Positions 52,256-63,940 of a stretch of 64,000 nt of DNA are shown one piece after another. The stretch lies in NCBI GenBank assembly GCA_963575745.1, contig CAUYUJ010003433.1, positions 1 to 64,000 of the forward strand, in the 5' to 3' direction. Under the pieces are notes generated by a model. The model saw only the letters and a list, made by a program, of their open reading frames with translations, made no database searches and was not told the DNA's origin. The DNA is from Prorocentrum cordatum. Its lineage: Eukaryota > Sar > Dinophyceae > Prorocentrales > Prorocentraceae. Made by a program: the position numbers and the translations under genes. Every line of letters starts with the position of its first letter. The stretch's first letter is position 1.

Positions 52256-52956
52256 ACAGGTGGCTACAGAGCTTGTAGGCACAGCTAGTCGATGTAGAAT
52301 GATTAGGTGCGTTCGCCTGTTGAATCTAGAGGTCTGAACTCGATCTGTTAGCAGAGCTGGGTTTGCAAACCTATTCGTATTATTGGAGTCATCTTGACAT
52401 ACGCTCTCAGTTTTCTGTACTTAACTCGAGCTACATGACAGCTACACAGCTGATATTTACAGAAATCGATTCAGAATCATCGGTTGTATTTGTCTGTGGA
52501 ATCCAAAGCTGCGAACTTGGTCTGCTGTCCGATCTAGAATCGCGAAACTATTCGTATTGATCGAGTCATCTTGAGAAGTGCTCTCCGTTTTCTTCACTCA
52601 ACTCGCGCTCACGGCGGCTACAGTGCTGGTGGTCACATGAATCGATTTGAAGACATCAGGCGCGTCCGCCTGTCGAATCCAGAGCTCGGAATCTATCTGC
52701 TGCCCGAATTAGGTCTCGGAAACTACTGTATTGTTGAGTCATCTAGAGAGGTGCTGTCGGTTTTCTGCACTTAACTCTGGCTGTAGAGGGGCTCCAGGGC
52801 TGTTAATGAGAGGAGTCGATTCGCAGACATCAGACGCGTCCGCCTGTCGCATTCAGAGGTCAAAAATTATTGACCATGAGTCGGAATGTTGGTAGGTGCT
52901 GTCGGTTTTCTCAACTTAAGTCGAGCTAGGAAGTTCTACGAGTCTCCCGGCGGTGC
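52256..52956 (+). mobile_element. Truncated family A element
   Basis: Core units and the 3' side up to GAAGTTCTACGAGTCTCCCG and GCGGT, where a D element (...GCTACCAATTCCCGGAGAG) interrupts the hairpin after its first arm. The 5' end is missing. Confidence 0.65.
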
Positions 52957-53610
52957 TACCAATTCCCGGAGAGCTCGCTGAGAGCTGAAGAGTTTAAGAT
53001 TAGAAGCCGGACGGTGGTGGTGTCCGCCAGGAGCTTCTTTCCGTCGCTCCACAGGCCTCGCAAAATACCTGGTAGAGCTCTTCGTTATCGATGAGCTAGA
53101 GGAATTCCGGCGCGGGGTAGAGCCAGTTGGCCGATCCGGCCAGAAAGGACAAAGTGACAACTTTTCGGTGGTTTTGCGAATATTTGAAAATTCATTTTGA
53201 GAAAGCAGATTTTTGGCACCTGTAGTGGGTTATGGCGCGTCCGCCAGTAAATTTTTAGGTCTGTAGGTACAGTATTACTATCAACGCACTTGGGGGAACC
53301 GACGTTGGATAAAACAGAAAAACGTGATTTTTCGATGTTTTTGCTCCAGAAGCTTTCTTCATGTGTTACGAGAAGCGCGGTGTGAGAAAAGAGCTCTACG
53401 AGGGTCCCGGCGGTAACCTGGTTGACGGTTTACCGCCGGTCCCACTCCGGCAAGCCGGCAGCGGGTTCGAGGGCGCTGTCCACGTGTGCCTGCACGCGTG
53501 CAGGCACGTGTGGAAGCGATCTTGGCAGCGCTTCGACAGCGCTGCAGGGGAACCCCCAACGCTCTCGAGGAAAGATTTCCATTACTCCCCGACGGTCTCT
53601 ACGCTTTCCG
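52957..53610 (+). mobile_element. Family D element split by a B2 element
   Basis: D pieces about 52957-53067 and 53452-53610, interrupted at CCTCGCAAAAT|. The D palindrome is in the second piece near 53480-53515. Confidence 0.65.
53068..53451 (+). mobile_element. Complete B2-variant element (~384 bp)
   Basis: Starts ACCTGGTAGAGCTCTTCG and ends GAGCTCTACGAGGGTCCCGG plus the hairpin and CGGTCCCACT. Its middle differs from B (CGTCCGCCAGTAAATTTTTAG and AAACGTGATTTTTCG), defining a subfamily shared with 32802-33601 and 61511-61845. Confidence 0.75.
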
Positions 53611-54652
53611 GACTGGGCGCCGGCGGTAAACCGTCAACCTTGGTTACCGCCGGGGAACTCGTAGAGCTTCCAAGCTCGACTTAAGTTGAGAGAACCGACA
53701 GCACCTACCAACATTCTGACTCATAGTGAATTTTTTTTGACCTCTGAATGCGACTGATGTCTGATGTCTGATATCTGATGTCAGACATCTGCGAATCGAC
53801 TTCTGTCATTACCAGCCCCGCAGCCCCCCTACAGCCCGAGGTCAGTGCAGAAAACCGACAGTATCTCTCAGGATGACTCGAACAATACAATAGTTCCGCG
53901 AACCTAGTTCCGAGCTCTGGATTCGACAGGCGGACGCGCATGATCTCTTTAAATCGATTCATATCACAACCAGCACTGTAGCCCCCTCTCAGCGCAAGTT
54001 GAGTGAAGAAAACCGAGAGCACTTCTCAAGATGACTCGACCAATACGAATAATTTCGTGATTCTAGATCGAGCAGAAGACCGAGTTCAGAGCTATGGATT
54101 CGACAGACAAGCGCAACTGGCGATTCTGAATCAGCTTCTGTAAATATCAGCTCTGTAGCTGTCTTACAGCTCGAGTTAAGTACAGAAAACCGACAGTTTC
54201 TGTCAAGATGACTCGAATAATACAAACAGGTTTGCGGACCTAGCTCGGCTCACAGACCGAGTTCAGACCTCTAGGTTCAACAGGCAAACGCGCCTGATCA
54301 TTCTGCATGCATTAGCTGTGCTTACCAGCTCTGTAGCTGCCCTAGAGCTCGAGTTATGCTCATAAAACCGTCAGCGCATATCAAGATGACTCGAAACGGC
54401 CGATCCCGCCAGAGTGCTTTTGGGCCTTCAAAGTTACCCGATCGAGCTGAGATCAAGATGGCGAGCGGGAATAAGATCGAATATCACGGGAAAAAATACT
54501 AGAGCTCTAACGAATGGTCAAATTTCGAGAACAAATTTTTCAACCGACCAAAAGTCAGCAAAAGTTCCGTCGAGATTTTTCTTGCCAACTAGCTCTCCAG
54601 CGCGCCGGAATTACTCTTAAGCTTCCAGCAACTAGCTTAGGGAAGCTCTACG
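53611..54652 (-). mobile_element. Family A element (minus, ~1.04 kb)
   Basis: ACTGGGCGCC hairpin end at about 53611; 5' end GGAAGCTCTACGAGT at about 54651. It contains a local CTGATGTCTGATGTCTGATA microduplication at 53755-53785. Confidence 0.8.
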
Positions 54653-54658
54653 AGTCAT

Positions 54659-54922
54659 TTTCCCGGAGAGCTCGCTGAGGGCTAAAGGGTTTAAGATTAG
54701 AAGCCCGACGGTTGTGGTGCCCGCCAGGAGCTCCTCCACGGCGGTCCACGTTCCCCGCAGCGACTCGCCTGAACCGGCAACGGGTCCGGGAGAGCTTCCG
54801 GCAAGCTTCCACGCGAGCCTGCACGCGTGCAGGCACACGTGGAAGCGTTTCTGGCAGCTCTTCAGCAGCGTTGCAGGGGAGCTCCCCAGAGTACCCGAAG
54901 AGCTTTCCGAAAGCGTGTGAAT
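54659..54922 (+). mobile_element. Family D element, opened by the terminal nest
   Basis: Starts TTCCCGGAGAGCTCGCTGAG; breaks at GTGTGAAT|, where a B element begins at 54923. Its 3' part is not in the window, so it would be the outermost host of the nest that follows. Confidence 0.6.
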
Positions 54923-54984
54923 ACCTTGTAGAGCTCTTCGGCAACGATGAGCTAGAGGAATTCCGGCGCGGTGCGGAGATAGAT
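54923..54984 (+). mobile_element. Family B 5' part (B0)
   Basis: ACCTTGTAGAGCTCTTCGGC ... GGAGATAGAT, cut by the A element starting at 54985. Its remainder is not in the window. Confidence 0.7.
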
Positions 54985-55839
54985 AACTCGTAGAGCTTCC
55001 CTAAGCAAGTTATTCCCGGATAGCTCCTTGGAGAGCTGAGGGTTTCAGATAAGAAGCCGGCGGTGGGTGGTGAGGAGGACACGCCCACCTCCGCCGGTCC
55101 ACGATTCTCGCAGAAACTTGCCGGAGCTTGCAGCGGGTCCGGGAGCGTGGCTTCCTAGCGTTTCCCAATACGCGTGGCTCCAGGGTGCGCGAAGCGCTTC
55201 GGCAGAGCTTCGGAAGAGCTTCGGCAGTTCTTCCAGGCTCCTAGGCAGATCTTCCTTGCGCGCTTTGCAGGGCCCCACGCATCGTAAACGGCGCCCCTGC
55301 TAGCGTCTCCTGCGAGGTTTCCAGTGTCCCGCGCATCGTTTCAGGCGGCCTGGCAGAGGTCCCCGCGCGACGTTCCGCGCTTGGCTTCGCTATCCGGGTT
55401 TTTCCCGGATAGCTCCTTGGGAGCAGAGGGTTTCAGATAAGAAGCCGGCTGTGGGTGGTGAGGAGGACACGCCCACCTCCGCCGGTCCACGATCGTCGCA
55501 GCAGCTTGCCGGAACCGGCAACGGGTCCGGGAGCGTGGCTTCCTAGCGTTTCCCAATACGCGTGGCTCCAGGGTGCGCGAAGCGCTTCGGCAGAGCTTCG
55601 GAAGAGCTTCGGCAGTTCTTCCAGGCTCCTAGGCAGATCTTCCCTGCGCGCTTTGCAGGGCCCCACGCATCGTAAACGGCGCCCCTGCAAGAGTCTCCTG
55701 CGAGGTTTCCAGCGTCCCGCGCATCGTTTGCGGCGGCCTGGCAGAGGTCCCCGTGTGGCGTTTTGGAGCGCTTCGCGCTCCGCGCGTGGCTTCGCTATCC
55801 GGGTTTTGGACGCTTACAAGTTGCTGGAAGCTTGAGAGT
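54985..55839 (+). mobile_element. Family A element A0 with C insertions
   Basis: 5' stub 54985-55013 (AACTCGTAGAGCTTCC ... AAGTTAT), then C elements, then 55822-55839 (TGCTGGAAGCTTGAGAGT), where A1 is inserted. The join TTAT|TGCTGG is the normal A 5' sequence. Its remainder extends beyond the window. Confidence 0.75.
55014..55821 (+). mobile_element. Two family C elements, end-joined
   Basis: C copies 55014-55400 and 55401-55821. The first ends GCTATCCGGGTTT and runs straight into TTCCCGGATAGC of the second, losing its TTGGACGCTTACAAG tail. They are otherwise nearly identical. Confidence 0.78.
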
Positions 55840-56073
55840 AACTTGTAGAGCTTCCCTCAGCAAGTTACAACTCGTAGAGTTTCCCTTAGCAAGTTATTGC
55901 TGGAAGCTTAAGAGTACCTCGTAGAGCTCTTCGGCATCGATGAGCTAGAGGAATTCCGGCGCGGGGTGGAGCTAGTAACTCGTAGAGCTTCCCTTAGCAA
56001 GTTATTGCTGGAAGCTTAAGAGTAACTCGTAGAGCTTCCCTCAGCAAGTTATTGCTGGAAGCTTAAGAGTAAT

Positions 56074-56874
56074 ACCTCGTATAGCTCTTCGGCATCGATG
56101 AGCTAGAGGAGTTCCGGCGCGGGTTGGAGCTAGTACCTCGTGGAGCTCTTCGTCGTAGATGAGCTAGAGGAATTCCGGCGCGGGGTGGAGCTAGTTGCTC
56201 GACCCGGCGAGAAAGGACAAAGTGGTAACTTTTGGGTGATTGTGTAATATTTTTAAAGATATTTCACAATTTATTTTGAGAAAGCAGATTTTTCGCACCT
56301 GTGAACGACTATGAGGGCCTCTCTGTCTTAGTATGAGCTCTCTAGGCGCACTTTTACTATCAAAACACTTGGAGGAACCATCTTCATGTCGACATGAAAA
56401 AATATCATTTTTTCTTTTTTTCGAGAAATGCTTCCAGAAGCTCTCCGCTTCGACTCCGAGCACTCTTACGCGTGAACTGAGCTCTACGAGGTTTCCGGCG
56501 GTGACCAGGTTGACGGTTCACCGCCGGCGCCAGTTGGTCGACCCGGCCAGAAAGGACAAAGTGTTAACTTTTGGGTGGTTTTGTAATTTTCTTTGAAAGA
56601 TATTTGACAATTCATTTTCAGAAAGCAGATTTTCACTCCGAGCATTGACATATGAACTTTGTTCCCTGAGCAGCTCAGCTCTCTAGAGCCATTTTCAGTA
56701 CCAGTTCACTTGGAGCAACCGACTTCGTGTTGACTCTGAAAAATCCCAACTTGAAGTTTTTTGTAGAAAAGCTCCCAGAAACTCTCTCTTTTATCCTGAG
56801 CTTTTTTACGGATGCAATGAGCTCTACGAGGTTCCCGGCGGTGACCAGGTTGACGGCTCACCGCCGGCGCCAGT
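56074..56874 (+). mobile_element. Family B element in A4, split by another B
   Basis: Pieces 56074-56134 and 56535-56874, together 401 bp. The break is GAGCTAGT|TGG. Its second half has a partly different middle (TGACTCTGAAAAATCCCAAC region). Confidence 0.88.
56135..56534 (+). mobile_element. Innermost family B element (400 bp)
   Basis: ACCTCGTGGAGCTCTTCG at 56135; GAGCTCTACGAGGT, hairpin and CGCCAGT ending at 56534. It is at least the eighth nesting level counted from B0. Confidence 0.9.
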
Positions 56875-56962
56875 TCCGGGGAGCTGGAGAGCTAGTTGGC
56901 AAGAAAAATCTCGACGGACCTTTTGGTGACTTTTGGTCGGTTGAAAAGTTTGTTCTCAAAAT

Positions 56963-58072
56963 AACTCGTAGAGCTTCCCTTAGCAAGTTATTGCTGGAAG
57001 CTTAAGAGTAATTCCGGGGAGCTGGAGAGCTAGTTGGCAAGAAAAATCTCGACGGACCTTTTGGTGACTTTTGCTCGGTTGAAAATTTTGTTCTCAAAAT
57101 TTGACCATTCGTTAGAGCTCTAGTATTTTTTCCCATGATATTCGATCTTATTCCCGCTCGCCATCTTGATCTCAGCTCGATCGGGTAACTTTGAAGGCCA
57201 AAAAGCAGGCAGGCGGGAACGGCCGTTTCGAGTCATCTTGATACGCGCTGTCGGTTTTCTCAAGATAACTCGAGCTTCAGGACATCTACAGAGCTGGTCA
57301 GCACAGCTAATGCATTCAGAATGATCAGGCGCGTTCGCCTGTTGAATCCAGAGGTCTGAACTCGGTCTGCTAGCCGAGCTAGGGTCGCAAACCTATTCGT
57401 ATTATTCGAGTCATTGTAGCAGACGCTCTCGGTTTTTCGTACTTAACTCGATCTGTAGGGCAGCCACAGAGCTGATAATCACAGAAATCGATTGAGAATT
57501 ATCAGGCGCGTTCGTCTGTTGAATCAAGAGCTCTGAACTCGGCCTGCTCCCCGAGCTAGGTTCGCGAACCTGTTGGTATTGTTCGAGTCATCTTGAGAAG
57601 TGCTCTCGGTTTTCTGTACTTAAATCGGGGGAGGGCTACAGTGCAGCTGGTCACCGGAATCGATTTCGAGACATCAGGCGCGTCCGTTCGTCGAACCGAG
57701 AGCTCGGAACTCGGTCTGCTGCTCGAACGAGATCCGCGAAACTGTTGTATTATTCGAGTCATCCTGAGAGGTACTCTCGGCTTTCTGCACTTAACTCAGG
57801 CTGTATGGGGGGCTGCAGAGCTGGTAATCACAGGAATCGATCCGCAGACATCAGACGCGTCCGCCTGTCGCATTCAGAGGTCTGAACTCGGTTTCATACT
57901 CGAGCTCGATTGGAAAACTGTTCGTTTGTTTTGTTAGAGTCATCTTGAGAGGTCTATAATCGCTTGGGCTGAAAAACTAGTCGTTCTCTGAAATTCACAT
58001 TATATATTGTCAGGAAGCTCTACGAGTCCCCCGGCGGTAAGAAAGGTTGACGGTTTACCGCCGGCGCCCAGT
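56963..58072 (+). mobile_element. Complete family A element A5 (1110 bp)
   Basis: Both termini are intact, flanked by TCTCAAAAT on the left and TTGACCATTCG on the right. Joined, these give the normal A sequence, so no target duplication beyond a T exists. Good reference copy. Confidence 0.92.
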
Positions 58073-59077
58073 TTGACCATTCGTTAGAGCTCTAGTATTT
58101 TTCCATGATATTCGATCTTATTCCCGTTCGCCATCTTGATCTCAGCTCGATCGGGTGAATATTACTGCCAAAAAGCAGGCAGGCGGGAACGGCCGTTTCG
58201 AGTTATCTTGATACGCGCTGTCGGTTTTCTCAAGATAACTCGAGCTTCAGGACAACTAAAGAGCTGGTCAGCACAGCTAATGCATTCAGAATGATCAGGC
58301 GCGTTCGCCTGTTAAATCCAGAGGTCTGAACTCGGTCTGCTAGCCGAGCTAGGATCGCAAACCTATTCATATTATTCGAGTCATTGTAGCAGACGCTCGG
58401 TTTTTCGTATTTAACTCGATCTGTAGGGCAGCCACAGAGCTGATAATCACAGAAATCGATTGAGAATCATCAGGCGCGTCCGTCTGTTGAATCAAGAGCT
58501 CTGAACTCGGCCTACTCCCCGAGCTAGGTTCGCGAACCTATTGGTATTGTTCGAGTCATCTTGAGAAGTGCTCTCGGTTCTCTGTACTTAAATCGTGCTG
58601 GGGGAGGGCTACAGTGCTGCTGGTCACAGGAATCGATTTCGAGACATCAGGCGCGTCCGTTCGTCGAACTGAGAGCTCGGAACTCGGTCTGCTGCTCGAA
58701 CGAGATCCGCGAAACTGTTGTATTATTCGAGTCATCCTGAGAGGTACTCTCGGTTTTCTGCACTTAACTCAGGCTGTATGGGGGGCTGCAGAGCTGGTAA
58801 TCACAGGAATCGATCCGCAGACATCAGACGCGTCCGCCTGCCGCATTCAGAGGTCTGAACTCGGTTTCATACTCGAGCTCGATTGGAAAACTGTTTGTTT
58901 GTTTTGTTAGAAGTCTATAATCGCTTTGGCTGAAAAACTGGTCGTTCTCTGAAATTCTTTTCCACATTATATATTGTCAGGAAGCTCTACGAGTCCCCCG
59001 GCGGTAAGAAAGGTTGACGGTTTACCGCCGGCGCCCAGTAATTCCGGGGAGCTGGAGAGCTAGTTGGCAAGGAAAAT

Positions 59078-60126
59078 AACTCGTAGAGCTTCCCTTAGCA
59101 AGTTATTGCTGGAAGCTTTAGAGTAATTCCGGAGCGCTGGAGAGCTAGTTGGCAAGAAAAATCTCGACGGAACTTTTCCTGACTTTTGGTCGGTTGAAAA
59201 TTTCGTTCTCGAAATTTGACCATTCGTTAGAGCTCTAGTATTTTTTCCCGTGATATTCGATCTTATTCCCGCTCGTCATCTTGATCTCAGCTCGATCGGG
59301 TGAATATTATTGCCAAAAAGCACTCTGGCGGGATCGGCCGTTTTGAGTCATCTTGATATGCGCTGGCGGTTTTCTCAACATAACTCGAGCTTTAGGGCAG
59401 CTACAGAGCTGGTAAGCACAGCTAATGCATGCGAAATGATCAGGCGCGTTCGCCTGTCGAACCCAGAGGTCTGAACTCGGTCTGCTAGCCGAGCTAGGTC
59501 CGCAAACCTGTTCGTATTATTCGAGTCATCTTGACAGAAACTCTCGGTTTTCCTACTTAACTCGAGCTGTAGGACAGCTACAGAGCTGATATTTACAGGC
59601 ACCGAATCAGAATTATCAGTTGCGTTTGTCTGTCGAATCCAGAGCTCTGAACTCGGTCTGTTGTCCGATCTAGAATCGCGAAACTATCGTATCGTTCGAG
59701 TCGCTTGCGAGATGCTGTCGGTTATCTAGACTTAACTCGGGCTGGAGGGGGGCTGCATGGCTGGTAATCGCTGGAATCGATTTGACGACATCAGGCGCGT
59801 CTGCCTCTCGAATAGAAAGCTCTGAACTCTGTCTGCTGCCCGAACTAGGTCCGCGAAACTATTCATATTATTCGAGTCATCCTGAGAGGTACTGTCGGTT
59901 TTCTGCACTTCACTCGGGCTGTAGGGGGGATGCAGGGCTGTTAATGACAGGAGTCGATTCGCAGACATCAGACGCGTCCGTCTGTCGCACTCAGAGGTCA
60001 AAAACTAGTTACTATACGTCAGATTGTTGGTAAGTGCTGTTTATTTTCTTAACTTAAGTCGAGTTAGGAAGCTCTACGAGTCTCCCGGCGGTAACCAAGG
60101 TTGACGGTTTACCGCCGGCTCCCAGT
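59078..60126 (+). mobile_element. Complete family A element A6 (1049 bp)
   Basis: AACTCGTAGAGCTTCC at 59078 after GGAAAAT; hairpin end GGCTCCCAGT at 60126 followed by CTCGACGG. The target T is followed by C, showing that only the preceding T is required. Confidence 0.9.
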
Positions 60127-61112
60127 CTCGACGGACCTTTTGGTGACTTTTGGTCGGTTGAAAATTTTGTTCTCAAAATTTGACCATTCGTTAGAGCTCT
60201 AGTATTTTTTCCAATGATATTCGATCTTATTCCCGCTCGCCATCTTGATCTCAGCTCGATCGGGTAACTTTGAAGGCCAAAAAGCAGGCAGGCGGGAACG
60301 GCCGCTTCGAGTCATCTTGATACGCGCTGTCGGTTTTCTCAAGATAACTCGAGCTTCAGGACAATTACAGAGCTGGTCAGCACAGCTAATGCATTCAGAA
60401 TGATGAGGCGCGTTCGCCTGTTGAATCCAGAGGTCTGAATTCGGTCTGCTAGCCGAGCTAGGGTCGCAAACCTATTCGTATTATTCGAGTCACTGTAGCA
60501 GACACTCTCGGTTTTTCGTACTTAACTCGATCTGTAGGGCAGCCACAGAGGTGCTGTCGGTTCTCTGCACTTAACTCGAGCTGTAGGGGGTGCAGGGCTG
60601 GTAGTGAGAGGAGTATTCGCCGACATCAGACGCGTCCGTCTGTCGCATTCAGAGGTTAAAAACTATTCACTGTAAGTCAGATGTGCTGTCTGTTTTCTCA
60701 ACTTAAGTCGAGTTCGGAAGCTCTACGAGTCCCCGGCGGTAACCAAGGTTGACGGTTTACCGCCGGCGCCCAGTTGGTCGACCCGGCCGAGGCGGACAAT
60801 GTGGTAACTTTTGGGTGGTTTTGCGAAAATTTGAAAGATATTCGACCATTTATTTAGAGAAAGCAGATTTTTCGCACCTGTGAACGGCTATGAGGGTCTC
60901 TCTGTCTTAGTATTAGCTTTGTAGGCGCACTTTTACTATCAAAACACTTGGAGCAACCATCTTCATCTCGACACGAAAACATCAAATTTTCTCTTTTCTT
61001 AAGAAATGCTTCGAGACGCTCTCCCTTTCGACTCTGAGCACTCTTTCGCGTGGAAGGAGCTCTACGAGGTTCCCGGCGGTGACCAGATTGACGGTTCACC
61101 GCCGGCGCCAGT

Positions 61113-61510
61113 ACCTCGTAGAGCTCTTCGGCATCGATGAGCTAGAGGAATTCCGGCGCGGGGTGGAGCTAGTTGGCCCCCCCGACCAGAAAGGACAATG
61201 TGACAACTTTTGGGTGGTTTTGCAAAAAATTGAAAGATATTTGACCATTTATTTTGAAAAAGCAGATTTTTACGCCGAGCATTAGCATATGAACTCCTCT
61301 CTGACAGCAGCTCAGCTCTCTCGATGCATTTTTGCATGAGTTGACTTCCAGGAACTGAGCGAATATGAACTTCGAAAAAATCGAATTTCAAGATTTTCGA
61401 AAAATCTTCATTTTTTGATTCTGTCTCGATTCTCTGCACTCTTACTAGTGAAAAGAGCTCTACGAGGTTCCCGGCGGTGACCAGGTTGACGGTTCACCGC
61501 CGGCGCCAGT
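61113..61510 (+). mobile_element. Complete family B element B4 (398 bp)
   Basis: Directly follows B1's CGCCAGT. Intact termini and GGTGA/TCACC hairpin. Confidence 0.88.
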
Positions 61511-61845
61511 TGGCCCACCCGGCCGAGGCGGACAATGTGGCAACTTTTGGGTGATTTTGCGATTTTTTGAAAGATATTTGACCATTTATTTTGAGAAACC
61601 AGATTTTTCGCACTGCAGTGAGTTATGGCGCGTCCGCCAGTGCAATTTTCATGCTCCTAGGGGCAGTATTACTATCAAAACACTTGGAGGAACCGACGTT
61701 CGACAAACACAGAAAAACGTGATTTTTCGATTTTTTGTGTCTTGTTCTGAAAGCTTCCTTCATGTGCCGAGAAGCGCGGTGTAAGGACAGAGCTCTACGA
61801 GGGTCCGGCGGTAACCTGATTGACGGTTTATCGCCCGTTCCGACT
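61511..61845 (+). mobile_element. B2-variant element lacking its 5' end
   Basis: Starts mid-element at TGGCCCACCCGG, the position that follows GAGCTAGT in B, and ends with the degraded hairpin TCGCCCGTTCCGACT. The missing 5' ~61 bp was expected before 61113. Confidence 0.75.
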
Positions 61846-62195
61846 TCCGGCGCGGGGTGGAGCTAGTTGGCCCACCCAGCCGAGGCGGACAATGTGGCAA
61901 CTTTTGGGTAGTTTTGCGATTTTTTGAAAGATATTTGACCATTTATTTTGAGAAAGCATATTCTTCGCACCTGTAGACGACTATGAGAGTTCTTAATATG
62001 AGTTCCCTAGATACACTTTTACTATCAAAACACTTGGAGGAACCAACTTCATGTCGGCATGACAAAAAATCATGTTTCCTCTTTTCCGATAAATGCTTCC
62101 AGAAGGCCTCTCGATACTGAGCACTCTTACGCGTGTTAGGAGCTCTACGAGGTTCCCGGCGGTGACCAGGTTGACGGTTCACCGCCGGCGCTAGT
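61846..62195 (+). mobile_element. Family B element lacking its first ~39 bp
   Basis: Starts TCCGGCGCGGGGTGG, the position after GAGGAAT in B, and ends GCGCTAGT at 62195, after which A2 resumes with AATTCC. Its 5' piece is also missing, suggesting loss by recombination among the stacked 5' ends. Confidence 0.75.
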
Positions 62196-63541
62196 AATTC
62201 CGGGGAGCTGGAGAGCTAGTTGGCAAGAAAAATCTCGACGGACCTTTTGGTGACTTTTGGTCGGTTGAAAATTTTGTTCTCAAAATTTGACCATTCGTTA
62301 GAGCTCTATTATTTTTTCCCATGATATTCGATCTTATTCCCGCTCGCCATCTTGATCTCAGCTCGATCGGGTAACTTTGAAGGCCAAAAAGCAGGCAGGC
62401 GGGAACGGCCGTTTCGAATCATATTGATACGCGCTGTCGGTTTTCTCAAGATAACTCGAGCTTAAGGACAACTACAGAGCTGGTCAGCACAGCTAATGCA
62501 TTCAGAATGATCAGGCGCGTTCGCCTGTTGAATCCAGAGGTCTGAACTCGGTCTGCTAGCCGAGCTAGGGTCGCAAACCTATTCGTATTATTCGAGTCAT
62601 TGTAGCAGACGCTCTCGGTTTTCTCGAGATAACTCGAGATTCAGGACAACTACAGAGCTGGTCAGCACAGCTAACGCATTCAGAATGATCAGGCGCGTTC
62701 GCCTGTTGAATCCAGAGGTCTGAACTCGGTCTGCTAGCCGAGCTAGGGTCGCAAACCTATTGCTTTATTCGAGTCATTGTAGCAGACACTCTTGCTTTTT
62801 CGTACTTAACTCGATCTGTAGGGCAGCCTTAGAGCTGATAATCACAGACATCGATGGGGAATCATCAGTCGCGTTCGTCTGTTGAATCAAGAGCTCTGAA
62901 CTCGGCCTGCTCCCCGAGCTGGGTTCGCGAATCTATTGGTATTGTTCGAGTCATCTTGAGAAGTGCTCTCGGTTTTCTGTACTTAAACCGTGCTGGGGGA
63001 GGGCTACAGTGCTGCTGGTCACAAGAATCGATTTCGAGACATCGGGCGCGTCCGTTCGTCGAACCGAGAGCTCGGAACTCGGTCTGCTGCTCGAGCGAGA
63101 TCCGCAAAACTGTTGTATTATTCGAGTCATCCTGAGAGGTACTCTCGGTTTCCTGCACTTAACTCAGGCTGTATGGGGGGCTGCAAAGCTGGCAATCAGA
63201 GGAATCGATCCGCAGACATCAGACGCGTCCGCCTGTCGCATTCAGAGGTCTGAACTCGGTTTCATACTCGAGCTCGATTGGAAAACTGTTCGTTTGTTTT
63301 GTTAGAGTCATCTTGAGAGGTCTATAATCGCTTGGGCTGAAAAACTAGTCGTTCTCTGAAATTCTTTTCCACATTATATATTGTCAGGAAGCTCTACGAG
63401 TCCCCCGGCGGTAAGAAAGGTTGACGGTTTACCGCCGGCGCCCAGTTGCTGGAAGCTTAAGAGTAATTCCGGAGCGCTGGAGAGCTAGTTGGCAAGAAAA
63501 ATCTCGACGGACCTTTTGCTGACTTTTGGTCGGTTGAAAAT

Positions 63542-63940
63542 ACCTCGTAGAGCTCCTCGACATCGATGAGCTAGAGGAATTCCGGCGCGGGGTGGAGCTA
63601 GTTGGCCGACCCGGCCGAGGCGGACAATGTGGCAACTTTTGGGTGGTTTTACGAATATTTGAATCATATTTGACCATTTATTTTGAGAAAGCAGATTTTT
63701 CGCACCTGTAAACGACTTCGAGGGCCTCTGCGTCTTAATATGAGCTCTCTAGATGCACGATCACTGTCAAAACACTTGGAGGAACCATCTTTATGTCGAT
63801 ATGAAAAAAATCATGTTTCCTCTTTTTCGAGAAATGCTTCCAGAAGCCCTCTCTTTTGATGCTGAGGACTCTTACGCGTGTTAGGAGCTCTACGAGGTTC
63901 CCGGCGGTAACCAGGTTGACGGTTTACCGCCGGCCCCAGT
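63542..63940 (+). mobile_element. Complete family B element B7 (399 bp) with an A-type hairpin
   Basis: ACCTCGTAGAGCTCCTCGAC at 63542; ends GAGCTCTACGAGGTTCCCGG plus a GGTAA/TTACC hairpin and CCCCAGT at 63940. Flanks GAAAAT and TTTGTTCTCG join into A1. Confidence 0.9.

Larger units (their letters stand above)
56024..59039 (+). mobile_element. Family A element A4
   Basis: Pieces 56024-56073, 56875-56962 and 58073-59039, together 1105 bp. It was hit by B2 at AGTAAT|TCCGGGG and by A5 at TCAAAAT|TTGACC; both joins reproduce uninterrupted A copies. Confidence 0.88.
55977..60774 (+). mobile_element. Family A element A3
   Basis: Pieces 55977-56023, 59040-59077 and 60127-60774 (733 bp joined, a short-core version). 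It was hit by A4 at AAGAGT|AATTCC and by A6 at GAAAAT|CTCGACGG. Confidence 0.85.
55916..61112 (+). mobile_element. Family B element B1
   Basis: Pieces 55916-55976 and 60775-61112, together 399 bp, the family length. The break GAGCTAGT|TGG is restored exactly once A3 is removed. Confidence 0.9.
55869..63446 (+). mobile_element. Family A element A2
   Basis: Pieces 55869-55915 and 62196-63446 (1298 bp joined). The break is AAGAGT|AATTCC, restored exactly. The interior holds B1 with its cargo and the B4-B6 group. Confidence 0.82.
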
